Origin: an uncultured Burkholderiales bacterium
GTDB taxonomy: Bacteria; Pseudomonadota; Gammaproteobacteria; Burkholderiales; Burkholderiaceae_C
Direction: 5' to 3'
DNA: 27,393 nucleotides
Assembly (NCBI GenBank): GCA_903953985.1
Contig: CAJBLW010000104.1
Coordinates: forward strand, 1 to 27,393
Shown: one piece after another, positions 14,048 through 21,625 of the stretch
Layout: each line of letters starts with the position of its first letter
Numbering within the stretch: position 1 is the stretch's first letter
Position numbers and translations under genes: made by a program
Notes under the pieces: generated by a model
Told to the model about the DNA's origin: nothing
Seen by the model: the letters and a program-made list of their open reading frames with translations, nothing else
Database searches by the model: none

Positions 14048-15712
14048 TCAGTCCGTCTTTTTGGGTGGGCCGGCAAACTTCACTGCAAATGCGCCCCATG
14101 CGGCCATGTCCACCTCGACCACCACGGGACCAGGGGTCTGCAGGGCCTGCTGCAAGACGGCATCGGTCTGCGCCGGATCGCTCAGTTTGTGATACGCCAC
14201 CTGCAAGCTGGCGCAAAACTGCGCAAAGTCGGGGTTGTGCAATTCCACATAGCAATGGCGGCTACCATAAACGGCATCTTGAATGTTCTTGATCACGCCA
14301 TAGCGGCTGTCGTTCATCAGCAAAATTAACATGTCGGCGCGCTCTTGCGCCGCGCAGGCCAACTCGCCCACGTTGAGCATGAAGCCGCCGTCACCCGCCA
14401 TCACCACGGTCTTTCGCCCCAGGGCATGTTCATGATTGGCCAGCGCCACACCAATGCCCATGGCAAGTCCTTGACCGATGCCGCCACCCAAGGCGTGCAC
14501 GCCCCCACGTGGGTGGTCCAGCACGGGTGAGCGGTTGCCCCACATGGTGTTGGACAAAGTGATGTCACGCACCCACCACAGGGCTTTTCCGGTCGCCGCT
14601 TGCAAGCTGTTCTTGAGCTTGACGTAAGGCCCCAAAGTGCTGTCCACCAAGGCCTCGGCTTCACATCGGGCTTTTTTCAGATCCGTCAAAAATGCCGGGT
14701 CGGTCTGCATTCGGCCTTCCAATGCATCGGCCAATGCGTTCAGGGTCAAGGCGGCATCACCTTGCACAAAATATTCGCTGTCGTAGGCCCGGTTCTGGGT
14801 GAGTGCGTTGGCGTCAATGCGGAAACGGTGCGCAGGCAGTTGCAGCTTGTAGGTCAGCGTCTCGTTGCTGCGCAAACGCGAGCCCACCACCAGCAGCGCG
14901 TCGACCGTTTGGTAAAAAACTTCGCTGGGCTTTTGCAGGTTGTACGAGCCCAGGCTGGCCGGGTGGTCTTCGGGCAACACGCCTCGGCCTTGCACCGAAG
15001 TGACCACCCCCCAGCCCATTGCCACCAGGCGCTGCACAGCTGGCCCAGCACCACGGGCACCGCCACCGAGCCACAACAAAGGCCGCTTTTTAGATGCCAA
15101 CAGATCGGCCAAGGTCTGCACAGCGCTGGGTGCAGGCACCAGAGGCGCCACCGCTAAGGGCAAAAGATCGGCCGGCAAAGGTAAGCGCATGGCCTGCACA
15201 TCGATCGGGATTTCGATGCTCACCGGGCCACAGGGCGGCATGAAAGCCAAGCGCACAGCTTCACGCAAAGTGGCCAGCGCGGTCTCAGGGTTGCGGATGC
15301 GAAAGGCCTCCTTGCCCACGGACTTGAGCATGGCCAGCTGCGCCGGGTGCTCATGAATAAATCCCAAATCACGGTCAAGAAATTCCGATTCGATCTGGCC
15401 CGTCAGGTGCAGCATGGGTGTGCCTGCGGTGATGGCTTCGACCATGGCCCCTGCGGCATTGCCACACCCTGTGCCGGTGCTGGTGACACACACTCCCAAC
15501 ACGCCGCTCACGCGTGCTGCAGCATCGGCCATATTGCAAGCGCCAGCTTCGCCCCGTGCCGAAACAAAACGGATCTGCCCACGCGTATGGAAGGCGTCCA
15601 AGATGGGCATGTTGTGGATAGAAATCACGCCATAGGCGGTTTTCACACCGCAGGATTCCAGAAAGCGGGCAACCAATTCACCCACGGTGATGGTGACAGA
15701 AGACGAGTTCAT
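14048..15712 (-). CDS. Thiamine-diphosphate-dependent enzyme, acetolactate synthase/2-oxo acid decarboxylase type
   Basis: The 554-residue protein has the three-domain ThDP fold. The N-terminal pyrimidine-binding domain has Glu55 (SARGEAGACN), which activates the cofactor. A central domain is followed by the C-terminal pyrophosphate-binding domain with the GDG...N motif from Gly440 to Asn467 (AGDGGF ... LLMNDSRYG), which binds Mg-ThDP. Such enzymes decarboxylate 2-oxo acids or join the resulting activated aldehyde to another molecule. I do not see features that place it as benzoylformate decarboxylase, sulfoacetaldehyde acetyltransferase or acetolactate synthase. The ATG at 15712 overlaps the IclR stop as ATGA, so the longer upstream start is rejected. 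Neighbouring AspDH-like and ALDH genes favour a 2-oxo acid decarboxylase; this is inference. Confidence 0.9.
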   Translation of the reverse strand: MNSSSVTITVGELVARFLESCGVKTAYGVISIHNMPILDAFHTRGQIRFVSARGEAGACNMADAAARVSGVLGVCVTSTGTGCGNAAGAMVEAITAGTPMLHLTGQIESEFLDRDLGFIHEHPAQLAMLKSVGKEAFRIRNPETALATLREAVRLAFMPPCGPVSIEIPIDVQAMRLPLPADLLPLAVAPLVPAPSAVQTLADLLASKKRPLLWLGGGARGAGPAVQRLVAMGWGVVTSVQGRGVLPEDHPASLGSYNLQKPSEVFYQTVDALLVVGSRLRSNETLTYKLQLPAHRFRIDANALTQNRAYDSEYFVQGDAALTLNALADALEGRMQTDPAFLTDLKKARCEAEALVDSTLGPYVKLKNSLQAATGKALWWVRDITLSNTMWGNRSPVLDHPRGGVHALGGGIGQGLAMGIGVALANHEHALGRKTVVMAGDGGFMLNVGELACAAQERADMLILLMNDSRYGVIKNIQDAVYGSRHCYVELHNPDFAQFCASLQVAYHKLSDPAQTDAVLQQALQTPGPVVVEVDMAAWGAFAVKFAGPPKKTD

Positions 15713-16539
15713 GCGATTTTCTTTTCTTTGGATTTGGCAGGCCATGCACCGCGCTGAGGCGAATGGCTCAGACGTTCTGTCAATTGGGTGGCCGCTTCTC
15801 GCACCAACTCAACGAGCGGCATCAGTGCCTCGTCTTCAATGCGCTGCGAAGGCACCGAAATGCTGATAGCCGCAGTGACTCGGCCTTGCTCATTGAATAC
15901 GGGCGCAGCAATAGTGGAAATGCCGGTTTCGTACCCCCCCATGCTCACGCCGTAACCTTTGTCACGGTCCTGGTCAATCAAGGCTTTCAGGTCCAATAAA
16001 TTGGTCGGCGTTTTTGGGGTGTACACAGGCAAGACTTTTTCTGGATAAAGCGCAGCCAGGTCTTTCATGTCCAGATCGGACAGCAAGATTCGGCCCAACA
16101 CAGTCGCGTGGGCAGGCAAACGCGCGCCCACCTGGATCGAGTGGAACATGGCATTGCTGCCTGCAGCCTTGGTGATGAACACCACATCACGGGCATCGCG
16201 CACCACCAAATGGGCCGAAAAACCGCTGCGGTCGCGCAAGGCCTCGATCACCGGACGCCCCACCTCAGTCAGTTCCATGGAGGCGAGCAGTTCAAACCCT
16301 AAACGCAAAACCGCCAAACCCAATTTGTAGCTGACGCCATCGGGGCAGCGCTCTAAAAATCCGCTTTGCTCGAGCGTAAAGAGCATGCGAAACACCGAGG
16401 CGCGAGGCAAACCCATGCGGCGCGAGAGTTCGGCGCCGCTCAGTACCCTTTCATCGCGATTGAATTGCATCAGCAATTGAAGGCCGCGCGCCAACCCGGG
16501 TACGGTGTAACGGTCTTCGTTTTGGAGCTTTTCGTTCAT
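15709..16539 (-). CDS. IclR-family transcriptional regulator (second copy), inside the catabolic operon
   Basis: The 276-residue IclR protein has a winged HTH at about residues 11-75 (SGAELSRRMGLPRASVFRML) and an effector domain with HLVVRDARDVVFITK and, late, GISTIAAPVF. The start at 16539 gives the usual short arm; it begins seven bases after the hydrolase stop. Its stop overlaps the ThDP gene start. Being embedded in the operon it probably regulates, it would be subject to feedback. It may bind the shared GTTTC...GAAAC sites, or those may belong to the IclR protein at 4526-5338; sequence alone does not decide. The two regulators are clearly different proteins, with the second more typical in HTH and effector-domain sequence. 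Confidence 0.92.
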   Translation of the reverse strand: MNEKLQNEDRYTVPGLARGLQLLMQFNRDERVLSGAELSRRMGLPRASVFRMLFTLEQSGFLERCPDGVSYKLGLAVLRLGFELLASMELTEVGRPVIEALRDRSGFSAHLVVRDARDVVFITKAAGSNAMFHSIQVGARLPAHATVLGRILLSDLDMKDLAALYPEKVLPVYTPKTPTNLLDLKALIDQDRDKGYGVSMGGYETGISTIAAPVFNEQGRVTAAISISVPSQRIEDEALMPLVELVREAATQLTERLSHSPQRGAWPAKSKEKKIA

Positions 16540-16546
16540 AGCACGG

Positions 16547-17395
16547 TCATTCCATTTGGCCCACAGCGGGCAGACCCAGCAATTCATTCACTGCCTCGGA
16601 CGCCTCCAGCGGGCACGCATGGCCCACAGGGCCCAAACTGATGCGCTTGGCGGCCGCATCCTGAGCCACTGCATCGCAATTTGCAGGTGGTGTCACCGTG
16701 TCGGCTTCGCCACTGGCCACCAGCACAGGGGTGTTCAGATTTTTGAGGTCTTGCGCCAAACAGGCCAGCCCCAGCATTTGCACCGCCTGGGCGTAGCCTG
16801 TCGGGTCGATTTGGGCCATGGTCTCGCGCACGGCCTCTTGCAGCGCAGGCGCAGCACCGGGCGACAACATGGCTGCTGCCCGAGCCAAAGCCATGCCATG
16901 GGGGCCGAGCTGCTGCAAATTGCGCAGTCGTCCTTCCACCACGCGTTCGCGCTCTGCCACGGGTGCATCACCGTAGCCTCGGGCAGGCGCCAACAAAACC
17001 AACCGGCTGACGGCCTGAGGGCGCAAGCGCGTGGCACTGGCGGCCATCAAGGCCCCCAAAGAATGCCCTGCCAGCACCACGGGCTGGTTAACATACAAGG
17101 CATCCAACCAAGACCACAGGCGCTCGGCGAAGTCTTGCGCACTGGGACAAACCATGGGCAAATGCATGCTTCGGCCATAGCCCGGCGCATCCCAAGCCAG
17201 CACCCGAATGTCGCTGCGGCCCACAGCAGCGCCCAATTGAAAAGCCCAACTGGCCGAAGCCGAGCCGATGCCATGCAGCAACACGTGCGTCACTTGCGGC
17301 GCCATGCCAGCACTTCGGAACTGCACCTTGCCGTGCGCGGTGTCCACGGTGGACCGCACCACGCCCGACAAAGCATCCAATGGGGTGAGGTTCAT
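16547..17395 (-). CDS. Alpha/beta-fold hydrolase
   Basis: The 282-residue serine hydrolase has the nucleophile elbow GHSLG (Ser112), an oxyanion-hole segment LLHGIGSAS at 39-47, and probable acid and base residues Asp232 (GEADTVTP) and His259 (GPVGHACPLE). There is no signal peptide. Members of this fold in aromatic operons hydrolyse meta-cleavage products (C-C bond hydrolases), enol lactones, esters or amides. Because the island encodes an extradiol-type dioxygenase, hydrolysis of its ring-fission product is one option, but the gene is in the other operon. The ATG follows the cupin stop by one base. The family is firm; the substrate is not known. Confidence 0.9.
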   Translation of the reverse strand: MNLTPLDALSGVVRSTVDTAHGKVQFRSAGMAPQVTHVLLHGIGSASASWAFQLGAAVGRSDIRVLAWDAPGYGRSMHLPMVCPSAQDFAERLWSWLDALYVNQPVVLAGHSLGALMAASATRLRPQAVSRLVLLAPARGYGDAPVAERERVVEGRLRNLQQLGPHGMALARAAAMLSPGAAPALQEAVRETMAQIDPTGYAQAVQMLGLACLAQDLKNLNTPVLVASGEADTVTPPANCDAVAQDAAAKRISLGPVGHACPLEASEAVNELLGLPAVGQME

Positions 17396-17396
17396 G

Positions 17397-18002
17397 TCAG
17401 CGCTTGATTTTGGACAAGGGTGAATCGGGCGGATACACCGGCGTGATCGGCTTGGGGGTGCCCAACATCACGCACATCAGGGCGTCTTCGTCACCGATGT
17501 TCTGCTCTTCGCGGTACACGCCAGGCGGTACCGATATCAGGTCCCGCTCGCCCAGCGTGGCTTCCCAGCGTTCGCCGTCCTTTTCGCAAACGACCTTCAT
17601 GGTCCCGCGCAACACAAAAAAGACTTCTTCCACGTCGTAGTGGATGTGTGATGGCCCAATTCCGCCAGCCGGAATCAACATGGTGGAAAAGGTGAAGTGG
17701 GCCGAGGGCACGGTGTTGCCATCTTTGGCTACGCCCGTAGCACCGGTGCCGACATAGCGCATCTGGGCTCGGCGGTATTTCGGGTCAAAGTCCGCTTGGA
17801 ACTTCAATGCATCCCAGTCATAACGACGGGTGGATTTCAGCGCCACACGGCTTTGCATCCAATCGGCAAATGACTGGCCGCTTTGCTGCAGCATGCTGGC
17901 CTGGATTTGCATCTCGGGTGGGATCTGTGCATTGAGCAAGCCGTTTTCGTTGAAGTGCGGCTGGTTGGCAGCCTCCAAAACTTTTTTAGCGTGTACATCC
18001 AT
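17397..18002 (-). CDS. Single-domain cupin protein with one substituted metal ligand
   Basis: This is a 201-residue cupin. Motif 1 is intact: His119, His121 and Glu126 in GPSHIHYDVEEVFFVLRG. In motif 2 (SVPPGVYREEQN) the usual His is Arg164, leaving three of the four standard ligands. About 85 residues precede the barrel core and do not resemble a second cupin. It has an AAGGA ribosome site seven bases before the ATG, lies 15 bases after the SDR stop and is one base from the hydrolase gene, so it belongs to the same transcript. Possible roles are a metal-dependent isomerase, dioxygenase or lactonase-type step, or a binding protein. I do not recognise a characterised relative. Confidence 0.85.
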   Translation of the reverse strand: MDVHAKKVLEAANQPHFNENGLLNAQIPPEMQIQASMLQQSGQSFADWMQSRVALKSTRRYDWDALKFQADFDPKYRRAQMRYVGTGATGVAKDGNTVPSAHFTFSTMLIPAGGIGPSHIHYDVEEVFFVLRGTMKVVCEKDGERWEATLGERDLISVPPGVYREEQNIGDEDALMCVMLGTPKPITPVYPPDSPLSKIKR

Positions 18003-18017
18003 GATTTTTCCTTTTAA

Positions 18018-18767
18018 TTAATTCATGACAAAACCGCCGTTGACCGGCAGCAGCTGGCCCGTGATGAAGCCACTGCCCTGGGTCAACAGGAACAAGGCGG
18101 CTGCGTTCACGTCCTCTGGAATTTGTGGGCGCTGGATGGCGCGTCCGTTCAGGTAATGGTCGTGACGGGCTTGGGGCACGTACTCTGTGGCTTCGACCAA
18201 CGTCAGTCCTGGCGCAATCGCGTTCACGGTGATGGCATCTCCGCCCATCTCGCGAGCCAAAGACCGGGTCATGGCGATCACGGCGCCTTTGCTCGCGGCA
18301 TAAGCGAGCAAGCGAGGCGCGCCCCACAAGGCCGTGTCCGAGGCCAAATTGACCACCCGGCCCCGACCACTGGCCGCCAGATGCGGCTTGGCCGCCTGGG
18401 TCACCAACCAGGTTCCTCGCACGTTCACGTCCATCACGCGGTCCCACATGTCGAGCGCCAGCTCGTCCATGGTCTTACCGCCTGAATTGGTGATGGCAGC
18501 GTTGTTGATAAGGCCCGTCAAGCCGCCCATGGCCGCTGCAGCCGCATCGACCCCGGCACGGATGCTGGCCGGATCCAGCAAATCCAGGGGCACGTAGGCG
18601 GCCAGCGGACCGAGTTCAGCGGCCAGGGCTTGACCACGTTCGTGCAAAACATCGCTGATGGTCACTTGTGCACCTGCGACCACCAAAGCACGGGCAAAGC
18701 TCTCGCCCAAACCCCGGGCTGAACCGGTGACCAGCACTTTGCTGCCCTGAAGATTGATTTCTTGCAT
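18018..18767 (-). CDS. Short-chain dehydrogenase/reductase (classical, complete active site)
   Basis: The 249-residue classical SDR has TGSARGLG at 14-21 for NAD(P), NNAA at 88-91, Ser143 and the YxxxK pair Tyr156 and Lys160 (YAASK), and the C-terminal VNGGF motif. Unlike the SDR at 10018-10797 its catalytic residues are intact. It probably oxidises a secondary alcohol; if the Rieske enzyme makes a cis-dihydrodiol, this is the more credible dehydrogenase for it. The ATG at 18767 is chosen because AGGA lies nine bases upstream; the longer frame starting at 18788 would run into the permease gene. It follows the transporter genes and precedes the cupin. Confidence 0.92.
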   Translation of the reverse strand: MQEINLQGSKVLVTGSARGLGESFARALVVAGAQVTISDVLHERGQALAAELGPLAAYVPLDLLDPASIRAGVDAAAAAMGGLTGLINNAAITNSGGKTMDELALDMWDRVMDVNVRGTWLVTQAAKPHLAASGRGRVVNLASDTALWGAPRLLAYAASKGAVIAMTRSLAREMGGDAITVNAIAPGLTLVEATEYVPQARHDHYLNGRAIQRPQIPEDVNAAALFLLTQGSGFITGQLLPVNGGFVMN

Positions 18768-18780
18768 ATTTGACTGTCCT

Positions 18781-19563
18781 TCAGGCACCGTTGCGATGTT
18801 GTGCGTTCACCAGGTAATGCAAGACCCTGTTTTCAGCCAGCACCACCGCGTAGTAAGCCAGGATGCCGATCACAGTGAGGGCACCGATCACCACAAAAAC
18901 ACCCGCTGTGTTGCCTTGCCCCTCAAAGAAAACAAGCAAATAACCCAACCCCATGTTGCCGCCGACCAACTCGCCCACCACGACGCCAATCACCGCCAAG
19001 GTGCTGGCTATCCTCAAGCCAGAAAACAGCGGCGGCAAAGTGGTGGGAAATTCAACCATGCGAAACACCTGAAAGCGCGTGGCAGAAAAGGACCTGGCCA
19101 GGTTGATCAGATCGCCGTCCATGGCGCGCATGGCCGACAGCACATTGATCAGCACCGGGAAAAACACAATCAGCACCGCCACCAAAATCTTCGGGTAGAT
19201 GGTGTAACCGAGCCACATCACAAACAAGGGCGCAAAAGCGACCTTGGGCGCGATTTGCAGAGCCAACAAATAGGGCGACAAAATTGCTTCAACCCTGGGT
19301 GAGACCCCCAAGGCGTAACCGATGACCGCGCCCAAAAATGAACCCAACACAAAGCCGATCACCACCTCGGCCGCCGTGATGCCGGCGTGCCATATCAAGC
19401 GCTCGGTTTCCCAAATTCGAGCGGCTTCCGTGAGCACCTGGCTGAAAGGGGGCAACACGAATTTGGGGATCCCTAACCAGCCGGGCATGAACTCCCAAAC
19501 CAGCAGGAACACCACCAAAACGGCCATGCTCCAGGCCGAGGTTGTCAGTTTTTCATTCGACAT
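18781..19563 (-). CDS. ABC transporter permease, taurine/nitrate/sulfonate type
   Basis: The 260-residue inner-membrane permease has about six hydrophobic helices (the first near residues 10-30, with SAWSMAVLVVFLLVWEF). The cytoplasmic EAA-type loop, which contacts the ATPase, is recognisable around FSATRFQVFRMVEFPTTLP. It is the membrane component of the transporter formed with the neighbouring solute-binding protein and ATPase; such systems import sulfonates, nitrate, thiamine precursors or aromatic acids such as phthalate. An ATG at 19563 is used; a TTG six bases before it is possible, and neither has a strong ribosome site. The gene lies 38 bases after the binding-protein stop and 13 bases before the SDR start. 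Confidence 0.92.
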   Translation of the reverse strand: MSNEKLTTSAWSMAVLVVFLLVWEFMPGWLGIPKFVLPPFSQVLTEAARIWETERLIWHAGITAAEVVIGFVLGSFLGAVIGYALGVSPRVEAILSPYLLALQIAPKVAFAPLFVMWLGYTIYPKILVAVLIVFFPVLINVLSAMRAMDGDLINLARSFSATRFQVFRMVEFPTTLPPLFSGLRIASTLAVIGVVVGELVGGNMGLGYLLVFFEGQGNTAGVFVVIGALTVIGILAYYAVVLAENRVLHYLVNAQHRNGA

Positions 19564-19601
19564 TTGCAATTGTTCGCGGCTTGTTCAAGGTGGCAGAAAA
19601 T

Positions 19602-20612
19602 TCATTTGCCCATGACGAACTGGTTGGTGTACAACTCTTTGGCAGGGGTTTCCTTGGGCACTACGCCATTGGTGACATAGAACTTTTGCAACTCGACCAG
19701 ACGTGCTTCGTCCATTTGACCAGGCACCTTCTGGCTGGCGTAAACGTATTTGTTGTACATCTCGAAAACGCCCTGGATATCGGCTTCTTTGCCTTGGTGG
19801 GCTGGAACATGTTTGACATACGCGATGGCCGCATCCTTGGGGTTTGCCATGATGTCTTTCATGCCTTTGATCGTTGCGCGCACCAGCTTCTGGATCAGCT
19901 GGGGGTTTTTCTGAATGGTCTCATCGGAGGCCAAAATGGCTTGCGCCATGCTCTTGAAGTACACATCAGCAGGCAAAATATCCACTTTGGCACCGGCCCC
20001 CATAGCAGAAGCTGTCCAGTCGGGCACCCCCGCCATGGCTACCGCTTTTTTGGCTGCAAATTGTTGCCAAACGCCGGCAGGTCCTGCCGCCTGAATGGTC
20101 ACGTCATTTTTGGTCAAGCCCACTTTGCTCAGCATGCCGAGCAATGCGTAGTACGTCGTGTCAGTGTAGGAAATGACCGTTACGGTTTTGCCCTTAAGCT
20201 CTCTTGGGCTCTCAATGCGTTCGTCCTTGTGACTCACCAACTGGGTCAAAGAGCCTGCCCCCAAGACAGCCACGGCCTTGACTGGGATGCCCTGGGCGCG
20301 GGCAATGATGGACGTGTCACCAATGGCGCCACCAATCACGGCATTGCCTGCGCCCACTTGCTTGGCCACATCCACACCACCGCGGGCCGCAACGAACTTA
20401 ACATCCAGTCCTTCTGCCTTGTAATAACCCTTGGCTTGCGCCAGCATCCACGGCCCAAATGCGGGCAAAGTGCCAGGCGCGGGCAAAAGGTAGGTCACCT
20501 CCTGAAGAGGTGCCTGCGCCTGAGCGACTGACGGCATCACCGTGAGCATGGCCGAGGCCATTAGGCTCACACAGGTCAAACGCTTGCTGATCATCAAAGT
20601 GGTTTTTTTCAC
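19602..20612 (-). CDS. ABC transporter periplasmic solute-binding protein, NMT1/SsuA-like
   Basis: The 336-residue binding protein of the NMT1/THI5-like group carries a signal peptide ending at SVAQAQA. Early segments PAFGPWMLAQAKGYYKAEGLDV and later LKGKTVTVISYTDTTYY are typical of nitrate/taurine/thiamine-precursor binding proteins. A GTG start at 20612 is preferred: GGAG lies six bases before it and the lysine pair of the signal peptide follows directly. The first ATG, at 20594, is too far from that ribosome site, and an upstream TTG/ATG extension would spoil the signal peptide. It sits between ATPase and permease genes. The ligand is probably the island's growth substrate; its identity is unknown. 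Confidence 0.9.
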   Translation of the reverse strand: MKKTTLMISKRLTCVSLMASAMLTVMPSVAQAQAPLQEVTYLLPAPGTLPAFGPWMLAQAKGYYKAEGLDVKFVAARGGVDVAKQVGAGNAVIGGAIGDTSIIARAQGIPVKAVAVLGAGSLTQLVSHKDERIESPRELKGKTVTVISYTDTTYYALLGMLSKVGLTKNDVTIQAAGPAGVWQQFAAKKAVAMAGVPDWTASAMGAGAKVDILPADVYFKSMAQAILASDETIQKNPQLIQKLVRATIKGMKDIMANPKDAAIAYVKHVPAHQGKEADIQGVFEMYNKYVYASQKVPGQMDEARLVELQKFYVTNGVVPKETPAKELYTNQFVMGK

Positions 20613-20646
20613 AATAGTCTCCAGTCGGTTTTCAGGGGTCAAAAAA

Positions 20647-21453
20647 TCAGTGCATGTGTGTGTGTGCATCGAGCTTGAGGAGCTCCATCAGACGGCTGAC
20701 GTAATCCGCCAATTTAGGATGCTTGCGTCGCTGCATTGGGTTATCACGATCGGGTATATCGACCACGATTTCTTCGATCATGGTGCCGGGCCGCTCGCTC
20801 ATGACCAAGATCCGGTCCGATAAAGCCACCGCTTCGGCCAGGTCGTGGGTGATGAAGACCACCGTTTTGCCCTCGCGCTGCACGGTTTGGGCCAGATCCT
20901 GCTGCAGGATCATTTTGGTTTGGGCATCCAGCGCGGAAAATGGCTCATCCATTAAAAGCACCAGGGGGTCTACCGCCAAGGTGCGCGCCAAAGCAGCGCG
21001 CTGGCGCATGCCTCCAGACAACTGGTTTGGGTAGTGCTCACCAAACCCCTTCAGATGACATTGCGTCAGCAAACGCTCGGCAACGGCTTCTCGCTCAGAG
21101 CGCTGCACTCCGCGCAATTCGAGACCGAAAGTCACGTTCTCCATGATCGTGCGCCACGGCATGAGCAAATCTTTTTGCAGCATGAAGGCAACATGTTTGT
21201 TGGGCCCGACCACCACTTCGCCATTGACCTTGACCACCCCTGCCGATGGCTTGGACAGTCCTGCGCCCATGTTGAGCAAAGTGCTTTTGCCGCAACCTGA
21301 GGGACCAATGATGGACACCACCTCGCCCTTGACGATGGCGAAGTGGATATCGCGGGCTGCCAACACCTCGGCAGACTTTCCGCGTGCCGCAAACCGCTTT
21401 TCCACCCCGATGAATTCAATCGCCGGGATCTTGGACTCAGGTGCAATGCTCAT
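20647..21453 (-). CDS. ABC transporter ATP-binding protein, SsuB/TauB-like
   Basis: The 268-residue ATPase powers the transporter encoded with the next two genes. Walker A GPSGCGKST is at 50-58, the Q-loop near FMLQKDLLMPW at 90-100, the signature LSGGM at 145-149, Walker B LVLLMDE at 164-170, and the switch His in VVFITHDLAEA. It is the first gene of the long minus-strand operon. Its start codon lies seven bases from an operator-like dyad shared exactly with the oxygenase operon, and no clear Shine-Dalgarno is present. Transport genes leading the operon suggest uptake and catabolism are induced together. Confidence 0.94.
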   Translation of the reverse strand: MSIAPESKIPAIEFIGVEKRFAARGKSAEVLAARDIHFAIVKGEVVSIIGPSGCGKSTLLNMGAGLSKPSAGVVKVNGEVVVGPNKHVAFMLQKDLLMPWRTIMENVTFGLELRGVQRSEREAVAERLLTQCHLKGFGEHYPNQLSGGMRQRAALARTLAVDPLVLLMDEPFSALDAQTKMILQQDLAQTVQREGKTVVFITHDLAEAVALSDRILVMSERPGTMIEEIVVDIPDRDNPMQRRKHPKLADYVSRLMELLKLDAHTHMH

Positions 21454-21460
21454 GCTTTTT

Positions 21461-21476
21461 GTTTTACTAAAGAAAC
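21461..21476. promoter_or_regulatory. Operator-like dyad, shared 18-bp copy 2, before the 13-gene operon
   Basis: GTTTT-ACTAAA-GAAAC, with two preceding T's (21459-21476), is identical over 18 bases to 5523-5540. It lies seven bases upstream of the ABC ATPase start codon. Relative to its gene it is in the opposite orientation from the other copy, as expected if a symmetric dimer reads it. A regulator bound here would cover the leader of the whole minus-strand operon. Confidence 0.6.
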
Positions 21477-21477
21477 G

Positions 21478-21497
21478 TTGATTTATTACAGAATCAA
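21478..21497. repeat. Inverted repeat TTGATT-N8-AATCAA upstream of the 13-gene operon
   Basis: Perfect six-base arms flank an eight-base spacer directly upstream of the shared dyad, in the leader or promoter of the minus-strand operon. It may be a second protein-binding site or part of an AT-rich promoter; on the minus strand a TTGATT-17-CATAAA or TTGCCA-16-TAGGAT arrangement farther upstream could serve as promoter elements. The AT-rich context makes a chance dyad possible. Confidence 0.3.
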
Positions 21498-21558
21498 TCC
21501 TACACTTTTATGCGGATTTGGCAAGATCCAATCAATAAAACACTGCAAAAAGTGGACG

Positions 21559-21598
21559 AAAAAAAACCTGAAACACCGCCGATGTTTCAGGTTTTTTT
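21559..21598 (-). terminator. Rho-independent terminator downstream of ychF (bidirectional form)
   Basis: A perfect hairpin has stem arms at 21561-21575 and 21583-21597, each containing CCTGAAACA or its complement, with a seven-base loop CCGCCGA. A-runs on one side and T-runs on the other give a U-tract in both directions. It sits 28 bases past the ychF stop and separates the general genes from the catabolic operon, whose transcription starts on the far side and runs away from it. Confidence 0.9.
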
Positions 21599-21625
21599 GT
21601 GACCCGGCTCGCCGGGACCTGCCAC

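Noticed and set aside
13358..14329. Long open frame antisense to the AspDH-like and ThDP genes
   Set aside because: Both sense-strand genes show intact catalytic motifs; the antisense product has low-complexity Gln/His/Gly composition typical of antisense GC-rich frames.
14048..15712. Acetolactate synthase of branched-chain amino acid synthesis
   Set aside because: No small regulatory subunit (ilvN/H) or ilvC follows, and the operon is catabolic.
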